DNA from: Nitrosopolaris sp035691865
GTDB taxonomy: Archaea; Thermoproteota; Nitrososphaeria; Nitrososphaerales; Nitrososphaeraceae
Direction of reading: 5' to 3'
NCBI GenBank assembly: GCA_035691865.1
Contig: DASSIM010000023.1
Location: 124,001 to 188,000 of the forward strand
DNA length: 64,000 bases
Part shown: piece after piece, positions 47,225 through 57,234 of the stretch
How the letters are laid out: each line of letters starts with the position of its first letter
Numbering within the stretch: the first letter of the stretch is position 1
Notes under the pieces: generated by a model
Databases searched by the model: none
Told to the model about the DNA's origin: nothing
The model's input: only the letters and a program-made list of their open reading frames with translations
Made by a program: the position numbers and the translations under genes

Positions 47225-48907
47225 ATGTGTGGAATAGTAGGCATTTTGAGTAAAAAGGGTGAAAACGTCGTGCCGCTAATCGGATCTATGCTCTCTTGTA
47301 TGATAAATCGCGGTCCGGACGGAGCTGGAATTGCGGCGAATCGAAGTATAGTACAATCGGATTCGTTTTCAGATTTAAAATATCACAAAATTTCTGGAGA
47401 TAGCGCATTAGGTCACGTGAGGCTTGCCATTGTCGGTGGTACCTGCGGACATCAGCCATTTAGTAGTTGTGATGGAAGATTGACCATAGAGCATAACGGG
47501 GAAATATACAATTATAAGAAAATTCGGAAGAGATTAATCAAACACCATAAGTTTGCCACTCAAACAGACAGTGAAGTTATTGTTCATTTATTAGAAGATC
47601 ATTTTAGAAGAAATAATGATCTCCTGAGTGCGGTCAAGAAGACTGTTGCCGAGCTTGATGGGGTCTACGCTATTGTTATCAAAGACGAACAAACAGGAAC
47701 TATGGCTCTGGTAAGAGATCGAATGGGTGTAAGACAGATTTATTATGGCGAAACAGATCTCCTTGTCGCCTTCGCGTCTGAGCGTAAGGCCTTGTGGAAG
47801 ATAGGAATAAGGGAACCAACAAATAGAGTCCTGCCAGGATGCGCAGTAATTATTAAACCAAATGTTAGGTTAAAAGAAATACAAGTATCCTATCCTCCTG
47901 TACGGTCAGCGAGGATCGTCTATAAAACACTTACTTCGGCAGTCGAGGAATACGAGAAAGCATTGAATGCATCGATGAAGAAGCGCATCCAAGATTTTAA
48001 TAGAGTTGGGATCATCTTCTCCGGCGGAATTGACAGTGTAATTATTGCGTGGTTAGCCAAGAAAATGGTCAAGGAGGTTATTTGTTACACGGGTGGAATT
48101 CGTGGGTCAAGCGATATCGTATTCGCTCGACAAATAGCCAAGAAATTAGACCTTAAGTTGAGAGTTAATGAACTGACAAGCGATGAAGTGGAACAATTGA
48201 TACCAGAGATTATCGACACTATCGAGGATACAAACGCTGGACAGATAGAGGTCGCAATCCCAGTCTATGCAGCCGTAAAGCTTGCACACGAGGATGGAAT
48301 CAACGTAATGCTCACAGGTCAAGGAGCAGATGAGCTTTTCGGCGGCTATACATGGTATGCAAAAGTACTTGAAAAAGAAGGGTACCCTAAATTACGGGAG
48401 CACATGACGGAAGATTTGCTCTTGCTTTACAGGGAAACTCTAGAACGAGAGGACAAAATTACGATGGCGCATAGTATAGAGATGCGCGAGCCATTTCTTG
48501 ACATGAAAGTAATCAGACTCTCAATGCAGATGGATTTGAAATTGAATGTGAAGGGCAAAGATGATGCGTTTGGCAAACATGTTCATCGAAAATTAGCTCA
48601 GAGGTTGGGTATTCCTAGAAATATCGCATACCGCATTAAGGAAGCAGCACAGCATGGTTCAGGTATGCATGACGTAGTTGATGCAATTGCTAGAAAACAC
48701 GGATTTGATGAATCTACTATCTCTAACCGATATCTTGATGTTCTTAGATCACGTGAAAAAATAGGAAGCTCACAGAGATATGGCTATCTATTTGAAAATG
48801 AAAAAATGTGGATTGCAGAACCTCATGTGCAAATGTATTTTGATAGCATCTCAAAGACGCTACCCACATTTGAACAAAACGTCATGGCAAAACCAAATAA
48901 AAGATAG
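47225..48907 (+). CDS. asnB: Asparagine synthase (glutamine-hydrolysing)
   Basis: A 560-residue two-domain enzyme. The glutaminase nucleophile is Cys2 after Met removal (MCGIVGIL), with GPDGAG and EHNGEIYNYK of the N-terminal Ntn domain. The synthetase domain has the PP-loop FSGGIDS and GQGADELFGGY. It makes Asn from Asp, ATP and Gln. AsnB-like enzymes also amidate other carboxylates, so the substrate is not certain. It is monocistronic. Confidence 0.92.
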   Translation: MCGIVGILSKKGENVVPLIGSMLSCMINRGPDGAGIAANRSIVQSDSFSDLKYHKISGDSALGHVRLAIVGGTCGHQPFSSCDGRLTIEHNGEIYNYKKIRKRLIKHHKFATQTDSEVIVHLLEDHFRRNNDLLSAVKKTVAELDGVYAIVIKDEQTGTMALVRDRMGVRQIYYGETDLLVAFASERKALWKIGIREPTNRVLPGCAVIIKPNVRLKEIQVSYPPVRSARIVYKTLTSAVEEYEKALNASMKKRIQDFNRVGIIFSGGIDSVIIAWLAKKMVKEVICYTGGIRGSSDIVFARQIAKKLDLKLRVNELTSDEVEQLIPEIIDTIEDTNAGQIEVAIPVYAAVKLAHEDGINVMLTGQGADELFGGYTWYAKVLEKEGYPKLREHMTEDLLLLYRETLEREDKITMAHSIEMREPFLDMKVIRLSMQMDLKLNVKGKDDAFGKHVHRKLAQRLGIPRNIAYRIKEAAQHGSGMHDVVDAIARKHGFDESTISNRYLDVLRSREKIGSSQRYGYLFENEKMWIAEPHVQMYFDSISKTLPTFEQNVMAKPNKR

Positions 48908-49300
48908 CGTCTATGATCGCGTTGCAGGTTCCGCCCCCTATTTTGCAGGTCAATCTTTTCGAAATCCACGTGTAATATGACGAGATGTAATTGTCCAATC
49001 TACTATCAGAACAAAATTTGAAATGGTTCGAGTATTGAAAAGGTCGTTCATGCAACGACTCTAGAAATGTGAAGAGCTATCTACGCCTGTCCAGCGTCCT
49101 ATTGATAATCCGCGTGGCTCTCTTATGTATCCAATAAGGTGCTTCTGATTTTTCTTGCACTCTATCTACGAACTCGGTAATATGAGAGAAATATTCAGCT
49201 GTAGTCTGAGAGGGTAATTTGGATGCTCAGGCATTAGCTGACTTTGAATCCTTGAAAAAGTACGGTGGCGATTCTGTACTGGATAATGCGAGCGAAAAAA
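48908..49300. other. Spacer with a possible coding relic
   Basis: A frame without a start codon near 49210-49324 reads LDAQALADFESLKKYGGDSV and ends inside the phosphatase gene on the other strand. It may be a decayed small gene. Nothing else was recognised. Confidence 0.3.
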
Positions 49301-49867
49301 CTACAAACTGCTTGGACGCTTTTTAATGTAATTTTCATAAGATTCTATACATTTTTTTTGCGTTTCTGATTGAACTGATCCAGGTCGAAGCTTCCTGATC
49401 CTCATGATAGCTTTACCGGCATCTAAATTTTCTTCTTCTTTGAGCAGATATGCAGCTAAAATTGTCCCTGTTCTTCCTTTACCTGCAGCGCAGTGAACCA
49501 TAACAGGTTTTCCTTCAACTATTTGCCTTTTCATAAAATTGATTGTAATATCCAATTGTTCAAGAGACGGAGCACCGTAATCTTCTACTTTTAAATGGAG
49601 ATACTCGAGCTTATTTCCGTTATTATTAATGTACTGATTAATATTATTTGTAAGCCATTGCGCTGGCAAAGGCACTTCTCTTACAGTAATTATTGTCGCG
49701 ATCCCATGCTCTAGTACCCACCGAAATTGGGAATACGTCCTGGGTATCCCACTTCCAGCTAGCATATCTTTGATAACCCAGCTGTAATTGGTTGGTCTAG
49801 TCGCCAGATGTGAATGTACCCATCTATAGGCATTGCCAATTCTAGTCATACTATAACTTCTGATCAA
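49301..49867 (-). CDS. Dual-specificity protein phosphatase
   Basis: A 188-residue cysteine phosphatase. The P-loop HCAAGKGRTGT has nucleophile Cys126 and Arg132, and the general acid is probably Asp96 in VEDYGAP. The layout fits small dual-specificity phosphatases that act on phospho-Ser/Thr/Tyr; a PTEN-like or polyphosphate substrate is possible given the Lys in the P-loop. No kinase is nearby. Confidence 0.9.
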   Translation of the reverse strand: MIRSYSMTRIGNAYRWVHSHLATRPTNYSWVIKDMLAGSGIPRTYSQFRWVLEHGIATIITVREVPLPAQWLTNNINQYINNNGNKLEYLHLKVEDYGAPSLEQLDITINFMKRQIVEGKPVMVHCAAGKGRTGTILAAYLLKEEENLDAGKAIMRIRKLRPGSVQSETQKKCIESYENYIKKRPSSL

Positions 49868-50396
49868 ATTAGATTATTTAATTTATATAATATGTAATAA
49901 GCCAAGTTTTTCTGTGTTCAGATGGGGGCCGAAAAAATAAAACCTCAATGATTTGATTTCACGCATATTTACATTCCCCCAACTCACTTTTTCGATCGTT
50001 CTGTCCCCTCCGTTCCAAAGCCAACATTTTTTCTTACTTCAAAGACCCTGAATATCTAATTATTTAGTGAATATCTACTTAAAGCCAACATGCCCGCAGA
50101 ATAAGGAGGGTTTGTTCTAGATCTTGACTAGACTAAACTATCGAAAATTGACATGGATGGTGTATGTGTTGAAAATTTCACATATAGTCAGTGGCGTTAA
50201 AAAACCGGTATTATTCATTAAGAAGTCTAATTTTTTAGAAACTAGAGCGTGAAAACAGGGTCTATTTCGGTTACCCAAAGGATCAACCGAATTACGGGAG
50301 GGAAGCTACTGCCAAATTTGCATGTCCCACTAAACTGATGAAATCAAATACTCACAACCCTTAATTATTATCGATGTTATATTCACTGTATAACAC

Positions 50397-50828
50397 ATGC
50401 CTGATGAAGTTCCAGACACAGATGAAGAATATGTTTTGGCAAAAATAAGCTATGTCGGTTTTGCAGACGAGAGAGGACTAGAAGGTGAAGTGAGACTAAA
50501 GACCTTTGAGGGGAAAGAATTTCCAATGCGTGCTTTTTCTGGCGAGGTTGCCAGGCATATATTACGCTTCCAAGACGGCGATAAAAATACTATACCGACT
50601 ATCTACAACCTAGTTGAAGAGATAGCAGTTATCCAAGACTTACTTCTGATGGAAGTGAGAGTTTATCAAAGCGGTTCAGTTCTGCGTGCAAATTTATACT
50701 TTAAAAGTAGGAAAGGGATTTTAGTGTTGAGAAATTATCGTGCCTCAGATTCAATCGCCTTGGCGGCTTACTATGATGTACCAATTAAGGTAAGAAAGAA
50801 GTTATTTGAAGAGGCAATACAACAGTAA
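50397..50828 (+). CDS. DUF151 bifunctional-nuclease-like protein
   Basis: A 143-residue protein matching DUF151 (bifunctional nuclease family), with VRLKTFEGKEFPMRAFSGEV, a conserved middle (IYNLVEEIAVIQDLLLMEVR), and SRKGILVLRNYRASDSIALA. Some plant/bacterial members degrade DNA and RNA; archaeal members are uncharacterised. The acidic N-terminus MPDEVPDTDEEY is likely flexible. It stands alone. Confidence 0.85.
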   Translation: MPDEVPDTDEEYVLAKISYVGFADERGLEGEVRLKTFEGKEFPMRAFSGEVARHILRFQDGDKNTIPTIYNLVEEIAVIQDLLLMEVRVYQSGSVLRANLYFKSRKGILVLRNYRASDSIALAAYYDVPIKVRKKLFEEAIQQ

Positions 50829-51246
50829 ACTGACTAAAGATGTTGAGAAGATTAAATAAAATCCTCTCTAAACTCTCCGAGTAACACTATTCCGCATTTT
50901 GGTCTATAACCACTTTCGATGAGGCTTCGTAATTTCGGGTTAATAACTCACAGATTCTATTCGTTCAAGGACATGGCGAAAGATTTAATATTTTTCTGAC
51001 TCCTGCCCGAAAATGATTCAAAATATCGCGAAAATAAGACTATTACAGCAGCTTACGTTAAGCGTACTGGGTTATCGTGACAACGGTTCCATGGTGAGGG
51101 GCAAGATGGTGCAATGACTTGAGTTGTCTTATTACCATAATCAGTTGGATTAAGTGATCTACGAAAAGTTAAATTCTGAAGCTTGTTGTGTCAGGATCAG
51201 ACTTCACAATTATATCAAACTCATGAAAGGTCAACAAGTCCTCTTG

Positions 51247-51693
51247 CTAAGAAAGTTCAACCGCAAACCGTAAAGACCTATACTGATTATGATCATCAAG
51301 CAATACCTCTGCCAAGTGCTTGGTTATATCATATGCGCTTAACACGCCGGTAATTCTATTGTCTGCTTCTAGAATAATTAATCTTTTTATCTTGTTTTTT
51401 GTCATCACTCTTGAGGCAGTCTCGATTGAGTCATAAGACATGACTGTGATAAGTGGAGTAGACATAATTTCTTCTACTTTGATTCTGCTTGACGAGAGAT
51501 TTTTGAGGCAAACACGTTTGACCATATCCCGGTCAGTTATAATTCCCAACGGTTGTCCTCTTTTATCTATCACAATTATCGAACCCGCTCTATTCCTTTT
51601 CATGAGGTTTGCAACGTCGTAAGCGGTCTTTCCAGAACCTGCAGTGATTGTGACAATCTCCTTACGTGATGCTATTTCATTGACAGTGCTCAC
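51247..51693 (-). CDS. Two-CBS-domain protein
   Basis: A 148-residue protein made of a tandem CBS pair (residues about 12-70 and 75-135), with IVIDKRGQPLGIITDRDMVK and LIILEADNRITGVLSAYDIT. CBS pairs bind adenine nucleotides or SAM and act as energy sensors. With no fused catalytic domain, it probably acts in trans on a partner. It starts at ATG 51693. Confidence 0.92.
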   Translation of the reverse strand: MSTVNEIASRKEIVTITAGSGKTAYDVANLMKRNRAGSIIVIDKRGQPLGIITDRDMVKRVCLKNLSSSRIKVEEIMSTPLITVMSYDSIETASRVMTKNKIKRLIILEADNRITGVLSAYDITKHLAEVLLDDHNQYRSLRFAVELS

Positions 51694-51829
51694 AAGATAT
51701 TTTATCGATTTGCTATTTTTTTAGTTTACGTAGAATTGCACTCCAGTCCCTGCCCAGAATATTATCTCATCCGGTTAGTGAGTGCGCCAGAATCATGCCA
51801 GTTCTCACCATTTCTCTGTAACCGTTGTC

Positions 51830-52437
51830 TTTTGACCATTTGAATTTTATGTGTTTCAGTTTGTGCTCTATTACCCATACACAGACATATTTCATAATTT
51901 TTGCCATTCAAATTTCTTCATCTACGCGGGCCGTGTACCTTTCGTCAGGCAAAGCTTATTGTGCCCAGCTACAGATTTCAGTGCTGATACTTTTAATGCA
52001 GACAATTATCAGGTAAATATATGGATTTATTTTCCCTCCATTTGACAAAACAACCACAGGGATAATGAGTGTATTTCACCTCAGATCTCCTTTCGTGGCT
52101 GGAATTGTCTTCACATATGTTGCAGGAATTCCATTCGCGCAGGATTTTCTCTACAAGTACGGGCAGGGGGAGACATTGCTTAAATATCATTGCTTTCTGG
52201 CTAGCCAGTCGTATGGCAATTCTTTCTGGATTTTGGAATTGTGTTCGAGCTTCCTCTTGTCGCGTTTGCAATTTCTATACCGTATTAATCGGTGCGCCGT
52301 TTTGTAGACATAACTTTCGGTCTGCAATTATTGATTGGTTTTTTTTCGATGCTAATATTATTGCCCGATGGGATTAGAACTACTATACCTAGTTTGTTAG
52401 AGTGTCTACGATGGTTGGATTTATGGCAATTCTGAGA
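51830..52437 (+). pseudogene. tatC: tatC remnant with several frameshifts
   Basis: Segments of a TatC translocase are spread over three frames. An early part reads FQFVLYYPYTDIFHNF. The middle reads PFVAGIVFTYVAGIPFAQDF then LYKYGQ, and a third frame has LDFGIVFELPLVAFAIS followed by FGLQLLIGFFSMLILLPDGI. The FGxxFELP motif and the C-terminal PDG are hallmarks of TatC. At least two indels and one stop (TAA after AISIPY) break it. It ends 76 bases before tatA and was probably once co-transcribed with it. Confidence 0.7.
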
Positions 52438-52513
52438 ATGGAGAAGAGCAAGAGTATAGGATCGTCATCCCTGGGCTTCTCAATTAGATAAAGAATTAAC
52501 ACTTAAATCATCA

Positions 52514-52867
52514 ATGTTATCAATATATAGCCACATAATGGTTTTCGAATTAACTTCGTTTACAATGGCTATAGCCAACAGCGTGGAGGTGATAATTATC
52601 ATCCTTGTTGGAATAATTCTTATTTTTGGAGTCAAGAAGATTCCTGAACTTGCTAAGTCCTTTGGGAAGGCGACCACGGAATACGAGAAGGCAAGAATTG
52701 AGGCAAGAAGGGAGCTTCAACAGATCAGAAACCAAGACACACGTATAGTAGGAAGGGAAAAACTGGAAGCAATTGCCGAGACTCTTGGAATTGATTATAC
52801 GAACAAGAACGATGTCGAATTGAGGATTGCCATTGAAGCCGAAATTAATAGGAATAAAAATAAATAA
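52514..52867 (+). CDS. tatA: Twin-arginine translocase subunit TatA
   Basis: A 117-residue protein from 52514, or 100 residues from the more typical start at ATG 52565 (MAIANSVEV). It has one N-terminal membrane helix (IIIILVGIILIFGV), the hinge FGVKKIPELAKSFG with the conserved Phe-Gly, and a long amphipathic and charged tail. TatA oligomers form the pore for folded proteins with TatC. The adjacent tatC is broken, so a working TatC must be elsewhere. Confidence 0.9.
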   Translation: MLSIYSHIMVFELTSFTMAIANSVEVIIIILVGIILIFGVKKIPELAKSFGKATTEYEKARIEARRELQQIRNQDTRIVGREKLEAIAETLGIDYTNKNDVELRIAIEAEINRNKNK

Positions 52868-52955
52868 ATAAATAAGTAAATAAAAAAAGGAATCTAGGGT
52901 TTGCATATACATTTAGAAACTAGTACTATTCGTTCTCGTCGGTACACACGTTGAC

Positions 52956-54056
52956 ATGATCTCTCGGCATCGGGTTGCGGACATTGTGAATGACTATGAC
53001 CTGAAGAACATAACCATTGGCACAATAGGAAGTCACTCTGCTCTCGAGATAATGGATGGGGCTAAAGATGAAGACATGAAAACCGTTTGCATTTGTGAAA
53101 AGGGTCGAGAGCTCCCTTATCAACGATTTAAAAGGCTAACAGATGAAATCATTTTACTTGACAAGTTTTCCGATATGTTGAATCGAGAAGTTCAAGAAAA
53201 ATTGGTGGACCTAAATACGATAATGGTCGCGCATCGTGCCTTTACTGCGTACCTTGGCTATGATAATATTGAAAATAACTTAGAGATACCTATTTTCGGA
53301 AACCGACACCTCTTGCGAGCAGAGGAGCGTACTGCAGAGAGGAATCAATATCATCTTCTAGAAAAGGCGAGAATCAGGCACCCAAGGATCTATACAAAGC
53401 CCTCAGAAATTGATGGCATAGCGATCGTAAAAGTTCAAGAGGCAAAGCGGAAACTAGAGAGAGCATTTTTTATGGTTTCCTCGTACGAGGATTACATTCA
53501 GAAAGCGAAACTCAAGATAAAACAGGGTCTTGTTAACCAAGACGATCTGGACTCTGCTATTATCGAGGAATACGTAATCGGCACATACTTTAACTTTAAC
53601 TTTTTCTACTCGCCAATGAGAGGGGAGACGGAGTTTTTAGGGATTGAAAGAAGGTTGCAGACTAATCTCAATGATTTCACAACTTCAGTGCCCGCTAGGC
53701 AACAGATGGAAATAGATGTCGAGTTACAAAATATCGAAGTAGGTCACACACCTGCGAGTATACGCGAATCGCTACTCGAGAAGGTGTTTAAAATGGGTGA
53801 TGACTTCACTGCATCGGCGAAGAGAGAATACCCTCCTGGAATAATCGGACCCATCTCGCTACAAAGTATTGTTACGGTGGAACTCGATCTTGTGGTTTAT
53901 GATGTTTCCCTCAGAGTTCCAGGGAACCCTATTATGGCAACAACGAGCCCCTATACTAAATACTATTACGGTCACACCATGGGGGTGGGCAGAAGAGTTG
54001 CTATGGAAGTCAAAAATGCGATAGAGCGACAGAAACTCGCAGGAATTGTCACCTAG
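52956..54056 (+). CDS. purP: FAICAR synthetase (formate-dependent) PurP
   Basis: A 366-residue ATP-grasp enzyme that makes FAICAR from AICAR, formate and ATP in archaeal purine synthesis. The start (IGTIGSHSALEIMDGAKDE) and NRHLLRAEERTAERNQ are typical of PurP, and the end has SPYTKYYYGHTMGVGRR. It replaces the folate-dependent PurH transformylase. It follows tatA by 88 bases. Confidence 0.95.
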   Translation: MISRHRVADIVNDYDLKNITIGTIGSHSALEIMDGAKDEDMKTVCICEKGRELPYQRFKRLTDEIILLDKFSDMLNREVQEKLVDLNTIMVAHRAFTAYLGYDNIENNLEIPIFGNRHLLRAEERTAERNQYHLLEKARIRHPRIYTKPSEIDGIAIVKVQEAKRKLERAFFMVSSYEDYIQKAKLKIKQGLVNQDDLDSAIIEEYVIGTYFNFNFFYSPMRGETEFLGIERRLQTNLNDFTTSVPARQQMEIDVELQNIEVGHTPASIRESLLEKVFKMGDDFTASAKREYPPGIIGPISLQSIVTVELDLVVYDVSLRVPGNPIMATTSPYTKYYYGHTMGVGRRVAMEVKNAIERQKLAGIVT

Positions 54057-54287
54057 CCAAATAGGATCCAAAAAAGATATGTTGTATTTGCTTAATTAGA
54101 GATGGAAAAATGTGAATTTCATTATAATCTGGCTCCAGTAGTAATGAATTTCCCCGGCTTTGCGGTATCCCAATAAACATGATTCATCAACTATACGGTT
54201 CAAAGCAGTTGTATGATAACCGCGAAATTATAGAATTACGAGAACAGGAAGGCGTTTCTTATGATTTCATCGCGCAGTAAAAAAAGT

Positions 54288-54440
54288 TCAATGGCTATGT
54301 CCGCAACCACAACCACCCATACTTTCGTGACCATGTGACTGATTCTCAGAACACGACGGGCAAATCGTCGTGCCAGTCTCACTCTCCGACATAAACATAA
54401 CACCACAAGAGGTGCACTTTAATTTTTGAACTCCTTGCAT
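54288..54440 (-). CDS. Small zinc-ribbon protein, 50 aa
   Basis: Starts at ATG 54440. The CTSCGVMF and CPSC pairs make a zinc ribbon similar to Zn-ribbon stress proteins, followed by a His/Gly/Cys tail (GGCGCGHSH) that could bind a second metal. The function is unknown; a metal-handling or nucleic-acid role is possible. Confidence 0.7.
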   Translation of the reverse strand: MQGVQKLKCTSCGVMFMSESETGTTICPSCSENQSHGHESMGGCGCGHSH

Positions 54441-54685
54441 AAATTACCGACCGCTGTGTCGTAATTAAAACGTTGCCTAAATTACAAACCGAAGATTGGT
54501 CAGATTATACTCGATGTAGCCACTGTAAAAATCTAAGCGATCTGAGAAATTGATTCTAAAGAGAAAATAGATAGAAGACTCGACGAGAAACAACAGTTGA
54601 TCATCATATCGTTCATAGATGGAAAACTACTCTCGAACACTTCGTACGTGCATCTCTTATACACAATGGCCGTTTTTTTTAGCTC

Positions 54686-54860
54686 TTAATGCATCATTGA
54701 TTCTGCACTTGCTATATCGTCAACATCTGCAACGATATCCTCTGCACAATTATCATCAAAGTGGCCAGCAGGATTTCATCGTATAAGGAATATCTTCATC
54801 TGCAGCCGCAGGATATATGGCATTGTACGCCTCTATTACTTCTATAGGCGTATACAAGGG
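54686..54860 (-). pseudogene. Frameshifted acidic coding relic
   Basis: One frame reads PLYTPIEVIEAYNAIYPAAA then DEDIPYTMKS, and an adjacent frame continues GHFDDNCAEDIVADVDDIAS to TAA 54686. Both are acidic and protein-like and join with one base change. The family is unknown. Confidence 0.3.
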
Positions 54861-54979
54861 CAGCAACAACAGAAGATTGAGTGACGAATGATTATCCTGC
54901 ATGGATAACTCCTAAATATGCAGCCTAGACCAAGAACAAAATAAAATAACTTCTAAGGCATCTAGCATGGGAATCTTAC

Positions 54980-55198
54980 CTAATTTTTACAATATTTTAC
55001 AGTGTTACCGTCACATGCCCACTCATGGTGTGAAAAGTTAGAATTGCCAAAGCATTTGAATTGCTCGTTTCCAGTGGAATTGGTGACCGAGGATGTCACT
55101 GAGGTTCCGCTAATGGAGGCATCAGCCGGGAGCAGCGGGAATGTGAAAATGGGTAATGTGGGAATAATAGTGATGATAGTCCCACGACAGATATTATT
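54980..55198 (-). pseudogene. Possible exported Cys-rich small protein, no start codon
   Basis: The frame has a hydrophobic start (TIITIIPTLPIFTFPLLPADA) like a signal peptide, a Ser/Thr linker, and four cysteines near the end (CFGNSNFSHHEWACDGN, CKN). No ATG, GTG or TTG precedes it before an in-frame stop at 55199. It is probably a relic whose 5' end decayed. Confidence 0.3.
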
Positions 55199-55298
55199 CT
55201 AATTCATCTATCGAAATTTTTTTGATCATCCATCAGAGACTCAGTTCTATAATATTCTAGCACATTGATTATGAAGGCGAATTGGATGAAAACATTTG

Positions 55299-55676
55299 AT
55301 GAGTAAAGGTCGCGAGTACCTACGCAAAATATGCTTCATTGCGTTATCATCCAATGCAGATATCAGTTTCGTCGCCGTAGTTGACGATCGTGGGAAACTA
55401 ATTGTTGGTCAATCTAGAGGGGGTAATATGATAAACGGACAAAAGAATCTCTCTATAAATACTCATTACCCAGTTAGCAATCTATTTTACTTGAATTATT
55501 TGATTCCTTCTATAAGAAAAGGAATTGTTGCTGCAGACGTTCATCTGCAAGACAACTCAACAAAAATGCAATTCGAATTAATGCATATTGCAGATGATAA
55601 TAAAATTGCGATTTCTCCACTAACTGGGAGTAAAGGCAAATATTTATGTGTCTATTTTTCCAGAAATTTCAGTTAG
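55299..55676 (+). CDS. DUF6659-like protein
   Basis: About 125 residues from ATG 55299 (TTG 55296 is also possible). The central strand pair ISFVAVVDDRGKLIVGQ is typical of the thaumarchaeal DUF6659 family, a small alpha/beta fold that resembles roadblock proteins. No enzymatic residues are seen. Nitrososphaerales carry many copies; a truncated one is at 11.3 kb. The role is unknown. Confidence 0.6.
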   Translation: MSKGREYLRKICFIALSSNADISFVAVVDDRGKLIVGQSRGGNMINGQKNLSINTHYPVSNLFYLNYLIPSIRKGIVAADVHLQDNSTKMQFELMHIADDNKIAISPLTGSKGKYLCVYFSRNFS

Positions 55677-56112
55677 CTACAAGATCGATTTGTAGTTATT
55701 TTATTATGATCGAACTCGACGTTTTCTCATGTGGGCCGTCTATTCCCAAGATCATGGAGGACCAAAAAAGGATGAAGAAAGCCTAAGAGTCTTGCCGTTG
55801 TTGTTGCTGTTGAGAAACGAATTAAACTGAAATGATAAGATTACAACGAAGTACTGTTACTGTGCGAAAACAGTTTGTCTAATGATTAACATTATGTAGA
55901 TGTTTGATTGGGGGGAAGTGTACCAACTTCCTTCCTGTTTTCAAGTATGCGTCATCCAATTCAAGGCATTTTTACATTTCCTTAGGAGTTTAATGTCCGC
56001 TCTTATATAGGGTGGTACGATATGCTGAATGTATGAAGTGAAGGTGTAGCAGTAAGAAAATCCTTTATTTTATTTCACACCTTTAATATATGACTTTCCT
56101 TTTCTGAAAGCG

Positions 56113-56451
56113 ATGGTTAATCTCGACGAATTGTTAACATTTGAGGGCGTAGCTGCAGCTGGTGAATTCGATTCAAATGGAAAAATCATAGAATATAGAT
56201 CAAATACCGATATAGCCAAAGAACTAGCTGAAATATCTGCTCAATTCTGCGCTACCGTTTCAATGCTCTTCAATACACTGGCTGGTGCGTTTACGCGTTA
56301 TACCAAGGCCTCTTGGGTGCCGCAAAGGTTGTGGTCATATTCTGGTGGCGATTGGACTGTAATCATTGGTGGTGGCGGCAATACTTGGGTATTTGCTGAA
56401 ACAGCCAAGGCAGATTTCAACCAATTATTCAAAGCTCTTGCATTCACCTAG
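56113..56451 (+). CDS. DUF2173 (roadblock-like) protein
   Basis: A 112-residue protein whose whole length fits DUF2173: LDELLTFEGVAAAGEFDSNG, then AQFCATVSMLFNTLAGAF and YSGGDWTVIIGG. The fold is predicted to be roadblock/LC7-like, a family that often partners small GTPases. No GTPase is nearby. A TATA-like TTTAATATATG ends 22 bases before the ATG, fitting leaderless expression. Confidence 0.88.
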   Translation: MVNLDELLTFEGVAAAGEFDSNGKIIEYRSNTDIAKELAEISAQFCATVSMLFNTLAGAFTRYTKASWVPQRLWSYSGGDWTVIIGGGGNTWVFAETAKADFNQLFKALAFT

Positions 56452-56659
56452 CTTGAAAGCCGTGAAAGTAGACTCACGGTTTTATTGATCCTTTGTATCA
56501 AACAAGGAACTATGCCACCTGTCATCTTGGTGGATTGTCAGGAGCAATTATCTGGGATCTAATCACTTGTGTGTTGCACTTGTATCATTTATTAGCCGCG
56601 CACAAGTGGTTTAATTAGATATTAACAATGCCACTTGATCGGAATTCAAGAACCATTAA

Positions 56660-56930
56660 CTTGCTGAGGTTAATTTTACAATCGCGTTTGGTTTAGCTAT
56701 TCTAATACCTATCTTATGCATAAATCGAGTACATACCACGGCTGATCCATTAGTTGGAACATGGCAACAAGTCAGCTCTCGTACTTACTAATGTTACAAA
56801 CGACGGTCAAAAAACCACACGCGTTAGTACATTATTAGTGAATATCAAACAGGAAAACGTTCGTATTCCGGAAAGGAAAACTTATAGATACTGGCAAAAT
56901 AAAATTCATTTGATATATGCAATATCATAA
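56660..56930 (+). pseudogene. Membrane-anchored protein relic, frameshifted
   Basis: A membrane helix (FTIAFGLAILIPILCINRV) leads into TADPLVGTWQQVSS and a stop, and another frame goes on LTNVTNDGQKTTRVSTLLVN then IKQENVRIPERK. The parts join with a small indel near 56780. The end overlaps the start of the next gene by 14 bases. The family is unknown. Confidence 0.35.
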
Positions 56931-57234
56931 GGCTGCTTTCCTCGGGCAAGAAAGGGCAAAAAAAGCTCAGATGAAATTATTTGATTATGCAGGATTCGCG
57001 ATGTTAACATATACTATCAAGCAAAGCGACAATGGGTTTGATGCAGTAGGTGAGGAAATGCTTGCTGGCAAAATAGAGAGGGGAGATGAAGCAATGTTAT
57101 TTATCTGTGATAAAGATGGGTATGCAAAAGCACAATCAAAACCTTTGCCAATACAAAAAAGCGAGGAAATCTATAAAAAGATGATAACAGACGGCATTCA
57201 AGAATTTAGGGGTATAGTTAAGACCGTTTCTTGA
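56917..57234 (+). CDS. Hypothetical protein, 105 aa
   Basis: An alpha/beta protein with GFAMLTYTIKQSDNGFDAVG and a charged loop (CDKDGYAKAQSKPLPIQ). I do not recognise it. Its end overlaps the 3' end of pyrH by 17 bases in convergent orientation. Confidence 0.6.
   Translation: MQYHKAAFLGQERAKKAQMKLFDYAGFAMLTYTIKQSDNGFDAVGEEMLAGKIERGDEAMLFICDKDGYAKAQSKPLPIQKSEEIYKKMITDGIQEFRGIVKTVS

Noticed and set aside
51993..52271. 92-codon minus-strand frame
   Set aside because: It is the antisense shadow of the tatC relic, which gives recognisable motifs on the plus strand.
55002..55202. 66-codon plus-strand frame
   Set aside because: The reverse strand reads as a signal-peptide Cys-rich protein relic, which explains the open frame better.
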